Below the pieces are notes generated by a model that saw nothing but the letters and a program-made list of their open reading frames with translations, searched no databases and was not told the DNA's origin. A program made the translations under genes and the position numbers. 64,000 nt of DNA from Terrimonas sp937888905 (lineage in GTDB: Bacteria; Bacteroidota; Bacteroidia; Chitinophagales; Chitinophagaceae): assembly GCA_937888905.1 (NCBI GenBank), contig CALATA010000017.1, forward strand, positions 1 through 64,000. Reading direction: 5' to 3'. This document shows, in pieces, positions 15,887 to 25,400 of the stretch (within the stretch, counting starts at the first letter, position 1; every line of letters starts with the position of its first letter).

Positions 15887-16930
15887 ATGGTAGATTTATT
15901 GAATTACGATCCCAATGCGGTGAGTAATCCCAACAATAACATTTTCGGTCTGCCGACCGATGAAGAGACAGCCCGTTTGGTGATAGTGCCCGTGCCCTGG
16001 GAAGTGTCCGTGAGCTACGGCGCAGGTACTGCGCGCGCGCCTGAGGCCATTCTGAAAGCCTCCATGCAGGTGGATCTGTTTGATCCCGAAGTACCCGAAG
16101 GCTGGAAAAACGGCTACTATATGCGCCAATGCGACCGCAAGGTGCTGATGAAAAGCGATTACCTGCGCAAAGAAGCCGAGTTGTATATCGACTATATTTC
16201 AAAAGGACAGGAAGTAGCCGCCAACCAGTTCATGTGCAAGACCATGAGAGATGTGAACGAAGGGGGCAATTTCCTTAACCAGTGGGTATACGACCAAACC
16301 AAAGCCTTGCTCGATAAAGGCAAGCTGGTGGCACTTCTCGGCGGCGATCATAGTATTTCGCTCGGCTACCTGAAAGCGATCGGTGAAAAGGAAGGCGACT
16401 ACGGCATTCTCCAGATTGATGCACACTGTGATCTCCGCAAAGCATACGAAGGTTTTAATTACTCGCACGCAAGTATCATGTACAATGCACTGGAAGAAAT
16501 TCCACAGATCTCACGCATCGTGCAGGTGGGTGTACGCGACTATGGCAGCGATGAATGGGATTATTTGCGCAACAGCAATGGCAGAGTAGTCACCTACTTC
16601 GACCGCGATATCAAAAACCGTTTGTTTGAAGGAGATACCTGGAAACGCATTGTAGACGAGATTGTAAGCACACTGCCGCAAAAAGTGTATGTGAGTTTCG
16701 ATATCGATGGCCTGGACCGCAAATTGTGTCCGCATACAGGCACGCCGGTACCCGGCGGTTTTGAAATGGAAGAGACATTTTATCTCTTCCGTAAAGTGAT
16801 CGAAAGCGGACGCCAGCTCATCGGCTTCGATCTTTGCGAAGTAGGTATCTCCGACACTGATTGGAATGCCAACGTTGGTGCACGCGTATTATTTAAATTA
16901 TGTAACCTGCTTGTGGCCAGCAACAGCTAA
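15887..16930 (+). CDS. Agmatinase/arginase-family ureohydrolase
   Basis: Binuclear manganese ureohydrolase. Metal ligands are seen in GGDHSISLG (about 152), DAHCDLR (about 178) and SFDIDGLD (about 271). The 60-100 residue N-terminal region before the first motif is longer than in E. coli SpeB. 347 aa. The substrate could be agmatine, arginine, guanidinobutyrate or formiminoglutamate. The neighbouring aguBA pair favours agmatine, but sequence alone does not decide. Followed after 9 nt by a membrane protein gene. Confidence 0.85.
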   Translation: MVDLLNYDPNAVSNPNNNIFGLPTDEETARLVIVPVPWEVSVSYGAGTARAPEAILKASMQVDLFDPEVPEGWKNGYYMRQCDRKVLMKSDYLRKEAELYIDYISKGQEVAANQFMCKTMRDVNEGGNFLNQWVYDQTKALLDKGKLVALLGGDHSISLGYLKAIGEKEGDYGILQIDAHCDLRKAYEGFNYSHASIMYNALEEIPQISRIVQVGVRDYGSDEWDYLRNSNGRVVTYFDRDIKNRLFEGDTWKRIVDEIVSTLPQKVYVSFDIDGLDRKLCPHTGTPVPGGFEMEETFYLFRKVIESGRQLIGFDLCEVGISDTDWNANVGARVLFKLCNLLVASNS

Positions 16931-16939
16931 TTTCATGGT

Positions 16940-17506
16940 ATGGAAAGTGGAAAGGATAAATATGAATTGGTGCTGAAGAACAACCGCGTGCGGCAATACA
17001 GGATTTTTGCCATACTGATCATTCTGCTCAACCTCACCTTGCTGGCATTGCTCGCGTTTTATACCAGCAATCCATCGCACAGAAGTTTTGCATTGACGGG
17101 ATTGGTACTTTGCCCGCTTTCTTTTGCCGTCGCCTGGTTCATGGGACGTAACAAAAGAAGTACGCGCAGCTGGGATCCGTTGACCGCTTCTTTTTTTTAC
17201 CTGATATTCAGCTGGGCGCTGATGACTTACTGGTTACCCGCCGCATTAAACTTTCTGCTGTTTGCTTTTTATATCATATCGCGCCGCCAGTTGATCGTGC
17301 AGGTGGCGGTTGATCATATATTTTATCCCTCCTTTCCTGCAAGGACCGTGTCGTGGAAGGAAATGAATAATGTAATACTGAAAGATGGTCTGCTGACGCT
17401 GGATTTCAAGAACAACAAAATCCTGCAGAACGAGATCGTCAACACTCCGGGTGATATTCCGGAGTCTGAATTCAATCGTTTTTGTCAGGCACGTATGAGC
17501 GCCTGA
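16940..17506 (+). CDS. Membrane protein with C-terminal cytoplasmic domain, unknown function
   Basis: Not recognised. 188 aa. Four hydrophobic segments: IFAILIILLNLTLLALLAFY (about 22-41), ALTGLVLCPLSFAVAWFM (51-68), then ASFFYLIFSWALMTYW and LPAALNFLLFAFYII (82-115). The C-terminal 70 residues (VAVDHIFYPSFPARTVSWKE, then VILKDGLLTLDFKNNKILQ) look like a small beta domain, reminiscent of bacterial PH-like domains. Nine nt after the ureohydrolase gene and just upstream of the radical SAM gene, so probably co-transcribed. Confidence 0.7.
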   Translation: MESGKDKYELVLKNNRVRQYRIFAILIILLNLTLLALLAFYTSNPSHRSFALTGLVLCPLSFAVAWFMGRNKRSTRSWDPLTASFFYLIFSWALMTYWLPAALNFLLFAFYIISRRQLIVQVAVDHIFYPSFPARTVSWKEMNNVILKDGLLTLDFKNNKILQNEIVNTPGDIPESEFNRFCQARMSA

Positions 17507-17526
17507 TTAACTATTTAACTCATCGC

Positions 17527-18828
17527 ATGGAATTATCCCATTCTCCCTACCTCCTCTATTCCGACGGCCAGGGAAATATATTTGAAGATACGTCGCTGTA
17601 TGTGACCGGCCGGAGTGGTTGGGATGCAATGGAAGTGCCTGCAGACGAGTGGATCGAATTGCCCGATGGCGGTTCATTGTATGAGCTGCCGGGACGTCGC
17701 GGCATTGGAATAGATGTGGTGACAGGTGAAATGCGTCTTTGTGAAAAAGGATGGGCCGTGGCGGCCTTCATCCCTCCTGCGCATACCGGCTTTTACCTCG
17801 CGGCTTATGAAACTTCACCGGATGCGCCTACGCTTCCGTTGTTCTGCTATACCGCCGCAGGATGGTATGATGAAAAGTTTTATGTGCCTGCCGTTCGCAT
17901 CGAACAGGATATCCGCCAGGATTGTGAAGGGTATGACCAGCAAAAAGTAGAGAAAGGTGTAGACCATTTGCTGAAAGCCTATCCGCACAACCGTCTTGTG
18001 CAACACCTTGCGAACAACTGTGCATTGACTTATCAATGCCCTGCTGCACGCAACTATTTTCTTGGAAGATGGGAATGTCCCATTCCTTCCTCGCCTGCCT
18101 GTAACGCAAACTGTGTAGGCTGCATCTCTCTTCAGCCCGATGAAGAAACGATCGTATCCACGCAGGACCGCCTGCAATTCAAACCGAGCAAGGAAGAGAT
18201 TGTAGAGTTCACGGTTCCCCATCTGGAGGAAGCTCCCTTCCCGATCGTGAGTTTTGGTCAGGGTTGCGAAGGCGAACCATTGCTGATGTGGGAAACCATT
18301 CGCGAAGCCATCATTGAAATCCGGAAGCATACGCCCAAAGGCAGTATCAATATCAATACGAATGGCTCCAAGCCCGACGCCGTCCGCAAACTCTGCGAAG
18401 CAGGTCTTGATTCCATTCGTGTGAGCACCAACTCTGCACGTGCTGAAATATACATGCCTTATTACCGCCCCAACAACTACCACTTTGACGATATAGTGGA
18501 AAGCCTGAAAGTGGTTAACAGTTTCGGTGGCTGGACCTCTATCAATTATTTTGTATTCCCCGGCATGACGGATAGTGTTGCCGAGTATGAAGCCTTACGC
18601 AAATTGATCCGTGATACAGGTCTGAAGATGATTCAATGGAGAAATTTCAATATCGATCCCGATTGGTATCTTGGTAAGATCGGTGTGGGTGATACGGGTG
18701 AATGTATGGGTGTAAAACAATTGCAGGAACTGATCCGCGAAGAGTTCCCCGATTTAAAATACGGTTATTTCAATCCGCCGATGGAAAGGATCAAGGGAAA
18801 TTATGATCTTGATTTTGCGCATCACTGA
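17527..18828 (+). CDS. Radical SAM protein
   Basis: [4Fe-4S]/S-adenosylmethionine radical enzyme of unknown substrate. The cluster motif CNANCVGC (CxxxCxxC) lies near residues 191-198, unusually far from the N-terminus. FGQGCEGEPL (about 240) is the GGE-like SAM site, and ININTNGSKPD, IRVSTNSA follow. The first 180 residues form a separate domain with no motif I recognise. Start chosen at ATG 17527 (MELSHSPYLLYSD); the longer frame overlaps the previous gene by 25 nt and adds 15 residues. 433 aa. Confidence 0.85.
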   Translation: MELSHSPYLLYSDGQGNIFEDTSLYVTGRSGWDAMEVPADEWIELPDGGSLYELPGRRGIGIDVVTGEMRLCEKGWAVAAFIPPAHTGFYLAAYETSPDAPTLPLFCYTAAGWYDEKFYVPAVRIEQDIRQDCEGYDQQKVEKGVDHLLKAYPHNRLVQHLANNCALTYQCPAARNYFLGRWECPIPSSPACNANCVGCISLQPDEETIVSTQDRLQFKPSKEEIVEFTVPHLEEAPFPIVSFGQGCEGEPLLMWETIREAIIEIRKHTPKGSININTNGSKPDAVRKLCEAGLDSIRVSTNSARAEIYMPYYRPNNYHFDDIVESLKVVNSFGGWTSINYFVFPGMTDSVAEYEALRKLIRDTGLKMIQWRNFNIDPDWYLGKIGVGDTGECMGVKQLQELIREEFPDLKYGYFNPPMERIKGNYDLDFAHH

Positions 18829-18835
18829 GAGAGGA

Positions 18836-18985
18836 GTTGTAAGTTATAAGTAATAAGTGATAAGTAAACAGCCATAGTCGCCCTTCCTGAGGCCGAAGTA
18901 TCGGCCTCAGGAAGCAACTGTGGCTGTTTTATTCACCATTGACGATTCACCATTCACGATGACTTATTGACTTATTCACCTACTT
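18836..18985. repeat. Heptad-array element E4 with palindromic core
   Basis: Left units GTTGTAA, GTTATAA, GTAATAA, GTGATAA (18836-18863). Right units ATTCACC, ATTGACG, ATTCACC, ATTCACG, then ATGACTT, ATTGACT, TATTCAC, CTACTTA (18931-18986). Read on the minus strand the right array starts at the TAG stop of the isoaspartyl peptidase gene. The core is the large hairpin 18866-18929. Confidence 0.85.
18866..18929. terminator. Bidirectional terminator-like double stem
   Basis: Outer stem of 13 pairs (AAACAGCCATAGT with ACTGTGGCTGTTT, one G-U). Inner perfect 14-bp stem (18883-18896 with 18901-18914, ending GGCCGA-agta-TCGGCC). A tracts and T tracts flank the outer stem, suited to the convergent genes on both sides. 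The inner core recurs at 57107-57128. Confidence 0.75.
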
Positions 18986-19912
18986 ATAGATCGCCACTTC
19001 ACTGACACCACTGCTGCTCCTCACTCCTCTGTACATCCCTTCACTGTTGAATAACAGCGCCGCATTGCCGGCTGCATCCACGCCGATCATCCCTCCTTCG
19101 CCGCCGATCTTTACCAGTTTATGCATCACAACCATTCGCATGGCTTCTTCAAGCGTCATCCCTTTGTATTCCATCAGGCAACTTACATCGTAAGCTGCGA
19201 TTGACCGGATGAATAATTCACCGTGACCCGTACAACTGATCGCGCAGGTATGGTTACTGGCATAAGTACCGCTGCCAATAATGGGACTGTCACCAATACG
19301 GCCCCAGCGCTTGTTGGTCATACCGCCGGTGCTTGTTGCCGCGGCCACATTACCAGCATGATCACAGGCAACCGCACCTACTGTACCGAATTTCTTATCT
19401 TTTAATTGAATGTTGTGATCGAGGGCTGTCTGTCCGCTCTCCTGCGCCAGTTTCCATTGAGCATTGCGTTGTTCGGTAAAAAAATAATCAGGAGATGCTT
19501 CGGGAATGCCGAGTGCTTTTGCCAATTCTTCCGCACCTCTTCCGGCCAGGAATACATGTTCGGTATGTTGCATTACCGCCCGGGCCAGTTCAACAGGGTT
19601 CCGGATGCCGCGTACGCCAGCCACTGCGCCTGCCATGCCATTGCTGCCATCCATGATGGCCGCATCCATTTCATGTTCGCCGTTAAACGTAAACACGGAA
19701 CCTTTTCCTGCATTGAATAAAGGCTCGTCCTCCAGGTCTTTCACCGCGGTTTCTACCGCATCCAGTGCAGTACCTTGTTTTTCCAGCACAGCATAGCCTT
19801 TATCCAACGCGCGTTGTAAAGCCTGCTGATAAGCGGCTTCCAATGCCGGTGTCATGTGTTCACGAAGAATAGTACCGGCGCCGCCATGTATAGCAAGAGT
19901 GATCGTAGACAT
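18980..19912 (-). CDS. Isoaspartyl peptidase/L-asparaginase (Ntn hydrolase)
   Basis: Plant-type asparaginase that hydrolyses isoaspartyl dipeptides and asparagine after self-cleavage into two subunits. The new N-terminal Thr nucleophile is in FGTVGAVACD (about residue 176). IHGGAGT at the N-terminus, GKGSVF (about 70), MDAAIMDG, and GRIGDSPIIGSGTYA are family hallmarks. 310 aa from ATG 19912; upstream codons lie in the preceding permease gene. No signal peptide is seen, so cytoplasmic by this reading. Ten nt downstream of an amino acid permease, forming an uptake-degradation unit. The stop is in a repeat array. Confidence 0.92.
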   Translation of the reverse strand: MSTITLAIHGGAGTILREHMTPALEAAYQQALQRALDKGYAVLEKQGTALDAVETAVKDLEDEPLFNAGKGSVFTFNGEHEMDAAIMDGSNGMAGAVAGVRGIRNPVELARAVMQHTEHVFLAGRGAEELAKALGIPEASPDYFFTEQRNAQWKLAQESGQTALDHNIQLKDKKFGTVGAVACDHAGNVAAATSTGGMTNKRWGRIGDSPIIGSGTYASNHTCAISCTGHGELFIRSIAAYDVSCLMEYKGMTLEEAMRMVVMHKLVKIGGEGGMIGVDAAGNAALLFNSEGMYRGVRSSSGVSEVAIYK

Positions 19913-19922
19913 ATCAATGAAT

Positions 19923-21431
19923 TCAGCTTTCTGCTGATGGAGTTTGTTTTTTCCGGGAGAGATAATAAACAGGAATACCGAGCAATAATATTCCCAAACC
20001 AAATACTGATGTTTGCCACTGCGCGTAGATCAGTCCCACTGCCATCGTACCCGCCAGCAGGCAGTAGATAATAGGAACTACAGGATAACCGAATGCCTTA
20101 TAAGGCCTTTCTGCATCAGGGCGCGTGCGGCGCAAACGGAAGATGCCGAGAATGGTCAGGATATAAAATAGTAAAGTGATAAATACAACATAGTTGAGCA
20201 AGGTTCCGTATTGTCCGCTCAGGCAAAGCAGGCTTGTCCAGATACATTGTGCCCACAATGCCCAGCCCGGCACATCATTTTTATTGAGTTGTCCGGCCTG
20301 ACGCAGGAACAATCCGTCTTTTGCCATAGTATAATAAACGCGTGCGCCACTCAGGATAAGTCCGTTGTTGCAGCCGAAGGTAGACACCATGATCATGATC
20401 GCGATGATCAACGTGCCGTTGGCGCCAAAAATGTTGGTAGATACCGCAGTGGCAACCCTGTCCTGAACGGCGAAAGCAATATTGCCCGCTGCTTCGGTGG
20501 GAAATACAGCCGGTGCATCACCTGCGGGAGGTGTCAATGGCAGCACGGATACATACATCAGGTTGGTCAGTACATATACGACAGTAACGATAATGGTACC
20601 GAGGAACAAACTCAGGCCCACATTGCGTTTCGGATTGCGGATCTCGCCGGCGATGAAGGTTACGTTTTCCCAGGCAACGCTGCTGAACACAGAACCGACC
20701 ATAGCTGAAGATATCAATCCGATCGCCATCATCATGGTAGCTGGCGCCTGAAAGGCAGACCAGCCAATTTGTTTACCTGCTTCATCTTTTACGGCCTGCG
20801 TGTATTGCAGGTCGAAACCACTGCTCCAATTAAAATTCCACACATCGGCATCGGCTGCCAGCAGGAAACCAAATACAATGAGCCCGAAGATGGCGAGGAG
20901 TTTGGTGAGGGTGAAAATGCGTTGCACCAATTTCCCTTCTTTTACACCGCGCGTATTTACCCAGGTTAGAAAAATGACGAGTGCGATGGAAACCAATTGT
21001 GCCGGATATATTTTAAATCCACCTCCGGCATCAAAGAGCATGTTCTTTTCGTCCATGGTCAATGCGGGAATAAAATAACCGGCGAATTTGCTGAAGGCTA
21101 CACCCACTGCGGCGATGGTGCCCGTTTGTATGACGGTAAAGAAACTCCAGCCGTATAGAAATCCTGTTAAGGGATTATAGGCTTCTTTGAGATAAACGTA
21201 TTGGCCGCCGGCTTTGGGAAACATAGAAGATAGTTCACCATAGCTAACGGCTGCGAAGACGGTCATGATACCGGTGAGGACCCAGAGAAGAATGAGCCAA
21301 CCGCCTGAACCAACGAGCCGCGTCATGTCGGCACTCACGATGAAAATGCCAGATCCGATCATGGAGCCGGCTACGATCATGGTGCCGTCCAGCAGTCCCA
21401 TGGACTGACGCAGAGAGGGTTGTTGGGTCAT
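19923..21431 (-). CDS. APC-family amino acid permease
   Basis: Secondary transporter of 502 aa with about twelve hydrophobic helices. The first helix carries the APC signature GSMIGSGIFIVSADM (about residue 21). MFPKAGGQYVYLKEAYNP and NVTFIAGEIRNPKRNVG are also typical of LAT/YkfD-like permeases. A loop near residues 215-240 (WNFNWSSGFDLQYTQAVKDE) is an insertion seen in some Bacteroidota members. Co-transcribed with the isoaspartyl peptidase gene, so amino acids or short peptides are plausible substrates; the exact substrate is unknown. Confidence 0.9.
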   Translation of the reverse strand: MTQQPSLRQSMGLLDGTMIVAGSMIGSGIFIVSADMTRLVGSGGWLILLWVLTGIMTVFAAVSYGELSSMFPKAGGQYVYLKEAYNPLTGFLYGWSFFTVIQTGTIAAVGVAFSKFAGYFIPALTMDEKNMLFDAGGGFKIYPAQLVSIALVIFLTWVNTRGVKEGKLVQRIFTLTKLLAIFGLIVFGFLLAADADVWNFNWSSGFDLQYTQAVKDEAGKQIGWSAFQAPATMMMAIGLISSAMVGSVFSSVAWENVTFIAGEIRNPKRNVGLSLFLGTIIVTVVYVLTNLMYVSVLPLTPPAGDAPAVFPTEAAGNIAFAVQDRVATAVSTNIFGANGTLIIAIMIMVSTFGCNNGLILSGARVYYTMAKDGLFLRQAGQLNKNDVPGWALWAQCIWTSLLCLSGQYGTLLNYVVFITLLFYILTILGIFRLRRTRPDAERPYKAFGYPVVPIIYCLLAGTMAVGLIYAQWQTSVFGLGILLLGIPVYYLSRKKQTPSAES

Positions 21432-21492
21432 AAACAGTGTTTATGGTTCAAGATAATACATTCGTTTCATTTTTCGCCGAAGGCGTTATAAA

Positions 21493-21522
21493 CAAAAAAC
21501 CTCCCATTGTGCGGGAGGTTAT
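21493..21522 (-). terminator. Terminator of the OmpH-like gene
   Basis: Stem AACCTCCC/GGGAGGTT (21498-21505 with 21513-21520), 7-nt loop, followed on the minus strand by a T run interrupted by one G. Confidence 0.8.
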
Positions 21523-21542
21523 TGAGAATATTGTATGCTCTT

Positions 21543-22160
21543 TTACTTCTTGTCTTTACCTTTTTCGGAGCGGTACTTATCATTGAGTCCGCTGATCACA
21601 TCTGCGGTGATGTTGAAAGAAGAATCTTTGTAATAGAAAATGCCGGGTTCGTCTGCGATGATATAAGTGAAGCCGCTGTTCTTGTTATACTCTGCGATGA
21701 ACTCTTCGATCTTTTTGCGCATGGTCAGGTTGCGTTGTGTTACTTTTTCGCCGTAGCTCTGCTCGAGCTGTTGTCTTTTTTGTGCGATGCTTTGCTCGGT
21801 AGCCTGGAGGTCTTCCATTGCGCGGTTGAGGTCGTCGGGTGTCATCTGACCTTTTTCCTGGCGTGCCTGGTAGCCTGAACGTTTTTCCTGGTAAGAGCGA
21901 ACGAGATTGTTGAGTTGTGCATTGATGCCTTCTTCCTCCTTGTTCATTTCAGCTTTTACGTCTTTCACCATTTCGCTGTGTTCCTGTACGGAGTCCATTT
22001 CAAAATAAGCAATGCGGAAAGGTTTGTTGGCGGTCGCTGAGTCTTTGTTAGGCTGACGATGTGCAGCTGCATCCTTTCTACCGGAATTAAAGAACAGGAA
22101 GAAAAGTACGCCCACTGCGATCAGTAAGACTACATTAAGAACCAGGGAGAAATTTTTCAT
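21543..22160 (-). CDS. OmpH/Skp-family periplasmic chaperone
   Basis: Probable chaperone for outer membrane proteins. 205 aa. An N-terminal hydrophobic segment (LVLNVVLLIAVGVLFFLFF, 5-23) is followed by RIAYFEMDSVQEHSEMVKD, the usual start of the OmpH fold. A long coiled coil (about 65-150, rich in Glu/Gln/Lys) and a C-terminal strand segment (YIIADEPGIFYY, NITADVISGLNDKY) follow. Unlike secreted Skp, the N-terminal segment has no obvious cleavage site, so it may stay anchored. Single-gene unit between two terminators. Confidence 0.85.
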   Translation of the reverse strand: MKNFSLVLNVVLLIAVGVLFFLFFNSGRKDAAAHRQPNKDSATANKPFRIAYFEMDSVQEHSEMVKDVKAEMNKEEEGINAQLNNLVRSYQEKRSGYQARQEKGQMTPDDLNRAMEDLQATEQSIAQKRQQLEQSYGEKVTQRNLTMRKKIEEFIAEYNKNSGFTYIIADEPGIFYYKDSSFNITADVISGLNDKYRSEKGKDKK

Positions 22161-22197
22161 TCAACGCTTTTTTTTGCAAGTTAACAATCAGGGGTGG

Positions 22198-22205
22198 CAA
22201 AGATA
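22198..22205 (-). promoter_or_regulatory. -7 element of the OmpH-like gene
   Basis: TATCTTTG on the minus strand, 37 nt before the ATG; no TTG at the expected distance. Confidence 0.45.
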
Positions 22206-22245
22206 GGGATAATGGTCACTTTAGGAAACCCTTAACAGGTGTTGG

Positions 22246-22351
22246 GTGAATCGTCACTCGGCAATCGTGAATGGCTCAAACTGGTTCGTGCCTGCCGCCT
22301 TACTTATCACTTAAAACCTTCTGCCCTAAGCCTTTTACCGTCTACCTTATA
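22246..22351. repeat. Heptad-array element E5 between rpoC and the OmpH-like gene
   Basis: Units GTGAATC, GTCACTC, GGCAATC, GTGAATG at 22246-22273. From about 22293 to 22351, read on the minus strand, come degenerate 7-nt units TATAAGG, TAGACGG, TAAAAGG, CTTAGGG, CAGAAGG. Period is kept although bases vary. Nothing else is seen in this gap apart from the promoter and the rpoC terminator. Confidence 0.65.
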
Positions 22352-22384
22352 ATAAAAAAAGGAGCAGAATAAATCTGCTCCTTG
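22352..22384 (-). terminator. rpoC operon terminator
   Basis: Perfect 9-bp stem AGGAGCAGA/TCTGCTCCT (22360-22368 with 22374-22382), 5-nt loop, then seven T on the minus strand. It ends the rplK-rpoC transcription unit. Confidence 0.88.
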
Positions 22385-22405
22385 TATCATGAAGCGAATA
22401 ATCGC

Positions 22406-25400
22406 TTACTCTTCTTCGTCGAATGTCATGGCTTCGCGGGTAGTTTGCAGCAATTCGTATTCTTCTTTGCTGCCCACGATCATGTTTTCGAATTCGCGGA
22501 GACCAGTACCGGCCGGGATCGGGTGACCTGTGATCACGTTCTCCTTCAGACCGAGCATTTCGTCGGTTTTGCCGTGGATGGCAGCCGAAGAAAGTACTTT
22601 GGTGGTTTCCTGGAATGATGCGGCCGAAATCCAGCTTTGTACACCAAGCGATGCTTTGGTGATACCGAGCAGGGTCGGTGAAGAGGTAGCCGCTTGTGTA
22701 TCGCGGTACTCTACCGGCTTCTTGTCGTTGCGACGCAGGATAGAGTTCTCTTCGCGCAGCTCGCGGAGGCTGATGATCTGACCAGCGCGGAGCTTGGTTG
22801 ATTCACCCGGATCGGTTACTACCTTCTTGTCGAAGATGTAATCGTTCTCTTCCACAAACTCAAACTTATCTACCAGATCGTCCTCGAGGAAGCGGGTATC
22901 ACCCGGATCCACGATGTTCACTTTACGCATCATCTGGCGCACGATCACTTCAATGTGTTTGTCGTTGATCCGTACACCCTGCAGTCGGTATACTTCCTGG
23001 ATCTCATTCACTACGTACTGCTGTACAGCGAATGGTCCCTGGATAGCGAGGATGTCCTGCGGAGAGATCTGACCATCGCTGAGCGGAGAACCGGCTTTTA
23101 CGAAGTCACCGTCCTGCGCCAGGATCTGGCGTGTGAGCGGCACCAGGTATTTTTTGGTTACACCGTCTTTTGCTTCGATCACGATCTCGCGGTTACCGCG
23201 TTTGATAGCGCCCATTCCTACCACACCATCGATCTCGGATACAACGGCAGGGTTGCTTGGGTTACGTGCTTCAAACAATTCGGTTACACGAGGCAGACCA
23301 CCCGTGATGTCACGCAGTTTACCCAACACGCGTGGAATCTTCACGAGTACTTTACCGGCTTTCACCTGCTCGCCTTCTTCTACCATGATATGGCTTCCGG
23401 TAGGCAGGTTATAAGATTTATTTTCCTTGCCTTCCACAACGATAGACGGGATCTTGGTCTTATCGCGGGTTTCGATAACCACTTTCTCACGGTGACCTGT
23501 TTGTTCGTCAGCTTCCTCGCGGTAAGTAACACCTTCGATGACGTTTTCGAACTTCATGGTACCGTCGATCTCGGCAACGATAACGTTGTTATAAGGGTCC
23601 CATGTACAGATCACTTCGCCTTTGGTAATCTTCTGACCGTCTTTCACGTTCAGGGTAGAACCGTAAGGGATGTTGTTGGTGATCATCAGGCGGTCGTTCT
23701 TGGTGTCAACGATACGCACCTCACCGGTACGGCCGATAACAACCTGGATCTTGTCGCCTTCTGAATTTTCTGTGGTAACTGTACGCAGACCGTCGAACTG
23801 GATAGTACCGTCGAACTTGGCCAGCATGGTAGAGTCGGTAGCAGCAGAGCCCGCAACACCACCCACGTGGAAGGTACGGAGGGTCAGCTGTGTGCCTGGT
23901 TCACCGATTGACTGTGCAGCGATGATACCTGTTGCGTCGCCTCTCTGTGCCATTACACCTGAAGCCAGGTTACGACCATAACATTTAACGCAGCATCCGC
24001 GCTTGCTTTCGCAGGTCAGTACAGAACGGATTTCTACAAATTCGATACCTGCATCTTCGATCTTACGGGCCAGTGAAGCGGTGATTTCGTCACCGGCAGC
24101 AATGATCAGTTCATCGGAAACAGGGTTATAGATATCATGCAGCGAGGTACGACCTTCTATACGGTCGGCCAGCGGCTCGATGATGTCTTCGTTGTCTTTC
24201 AGTGCTGAAGTAGCAATACCACGGAGTGTACCGCAATCCTCTTCGGTGATCACCACGTCCTGGGCTACGTCTACGAGACGACGTGTCAGGTAACCGGCAT
24301 CCGCCGTTTTAAGAGCGGTATCCGCCAGACCCTTACGGGCACCGTGCGTAGAGATGAAGTAATCCAATACGTTCAGACCGCCTTTGAAGTTGGAGAGGAT
24401 CGGGTTTTCGATGATCTCGCTTCCGGTAGAACCGGATTTACGAGGTTTGGCCATCAGACCCCGGATACCGGCAAGCTGCTTGATCTGCTGCTTGGAACCA
24501 CGGGCACCGGAATCCAGCATCATGTATACGGAGTTGAAGCCCTGTTTGTCGGTGGCCAGCTCACGGATCAGTGTCTCGGTCAGGCGCGTATCCACACGGC
24601 TCCAGATATCCACGATCTGGTTATAACGTTCGTTGTTGGTGATGAGACCCATGTTATAGTTTTCCCATACCTCATCTACTTCACCTTTCGCGTTTTCGAG
24701 CAGTTGTTCTTTGATATCCGGAATGATCAGGTCATTGATAGAGAATGACAGACCACCCTGGAAGGCTGTACGGAAACCAAGTTGTTTGATATCGTCCAGG
24801 AACTTCGCCGTTTTCGGGATGTTGGTGATTTCAATGATGTCACCGATGATCTCACGGAGATTCTTCTTGGTCAGCAGGGCGTTTACAAAGCCCACTTCTA
24901 CCGGTACAAACTGGTTGAAGATAACGCGGCCAACAGTGGTCTCGATGAGTTTATGTTCCAGCAGGCCGTCGGCATTACGGATATTGGCTTTCACCTTGAT
25001 CCATGCGTGCAGGTCTACTTTTTTCTCGTTGTGAGCGATGATTACTTCCTCGGCAGAATAGAAAGCTTTGCCTTCGCCACGGATGGTTTCCGTTTCGTTG
25101 GTGCGCTTACCCTTGGTGATGTAGTACAGACCGAGTACCATGTCCTGTGAAGGAAGGGTAATAGGCGTACCATTCTGCGGGTTGAGGATGTTGTGAGAAG
25201 CCAGCATCAGCAACTGTGCTTCAAGAACCGCTGCGTTGCTCAGAGGTACGTGAACCGCCATCTGGTCACCGTCAAAGTCGGCGTTGAACGCAGACGTTAC
25301 GAGCGGGTGCAGCTGGATCGCTTTACCTTCGATCAGTTTAGGCTGGAAGGCCTGGATTGACAGACGGTGAAGCGTTGGGGCACGGTTGAGGAGAACCGGG

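Noticed and set aside
22955..23764. Long plus-strand ORF (269 aa) and many others opposite rpoC and rpoB
   Set aside because: Antisense frames of strongly conserved genes; the protein has no motif, and open antisense frames are common in such codon usage.
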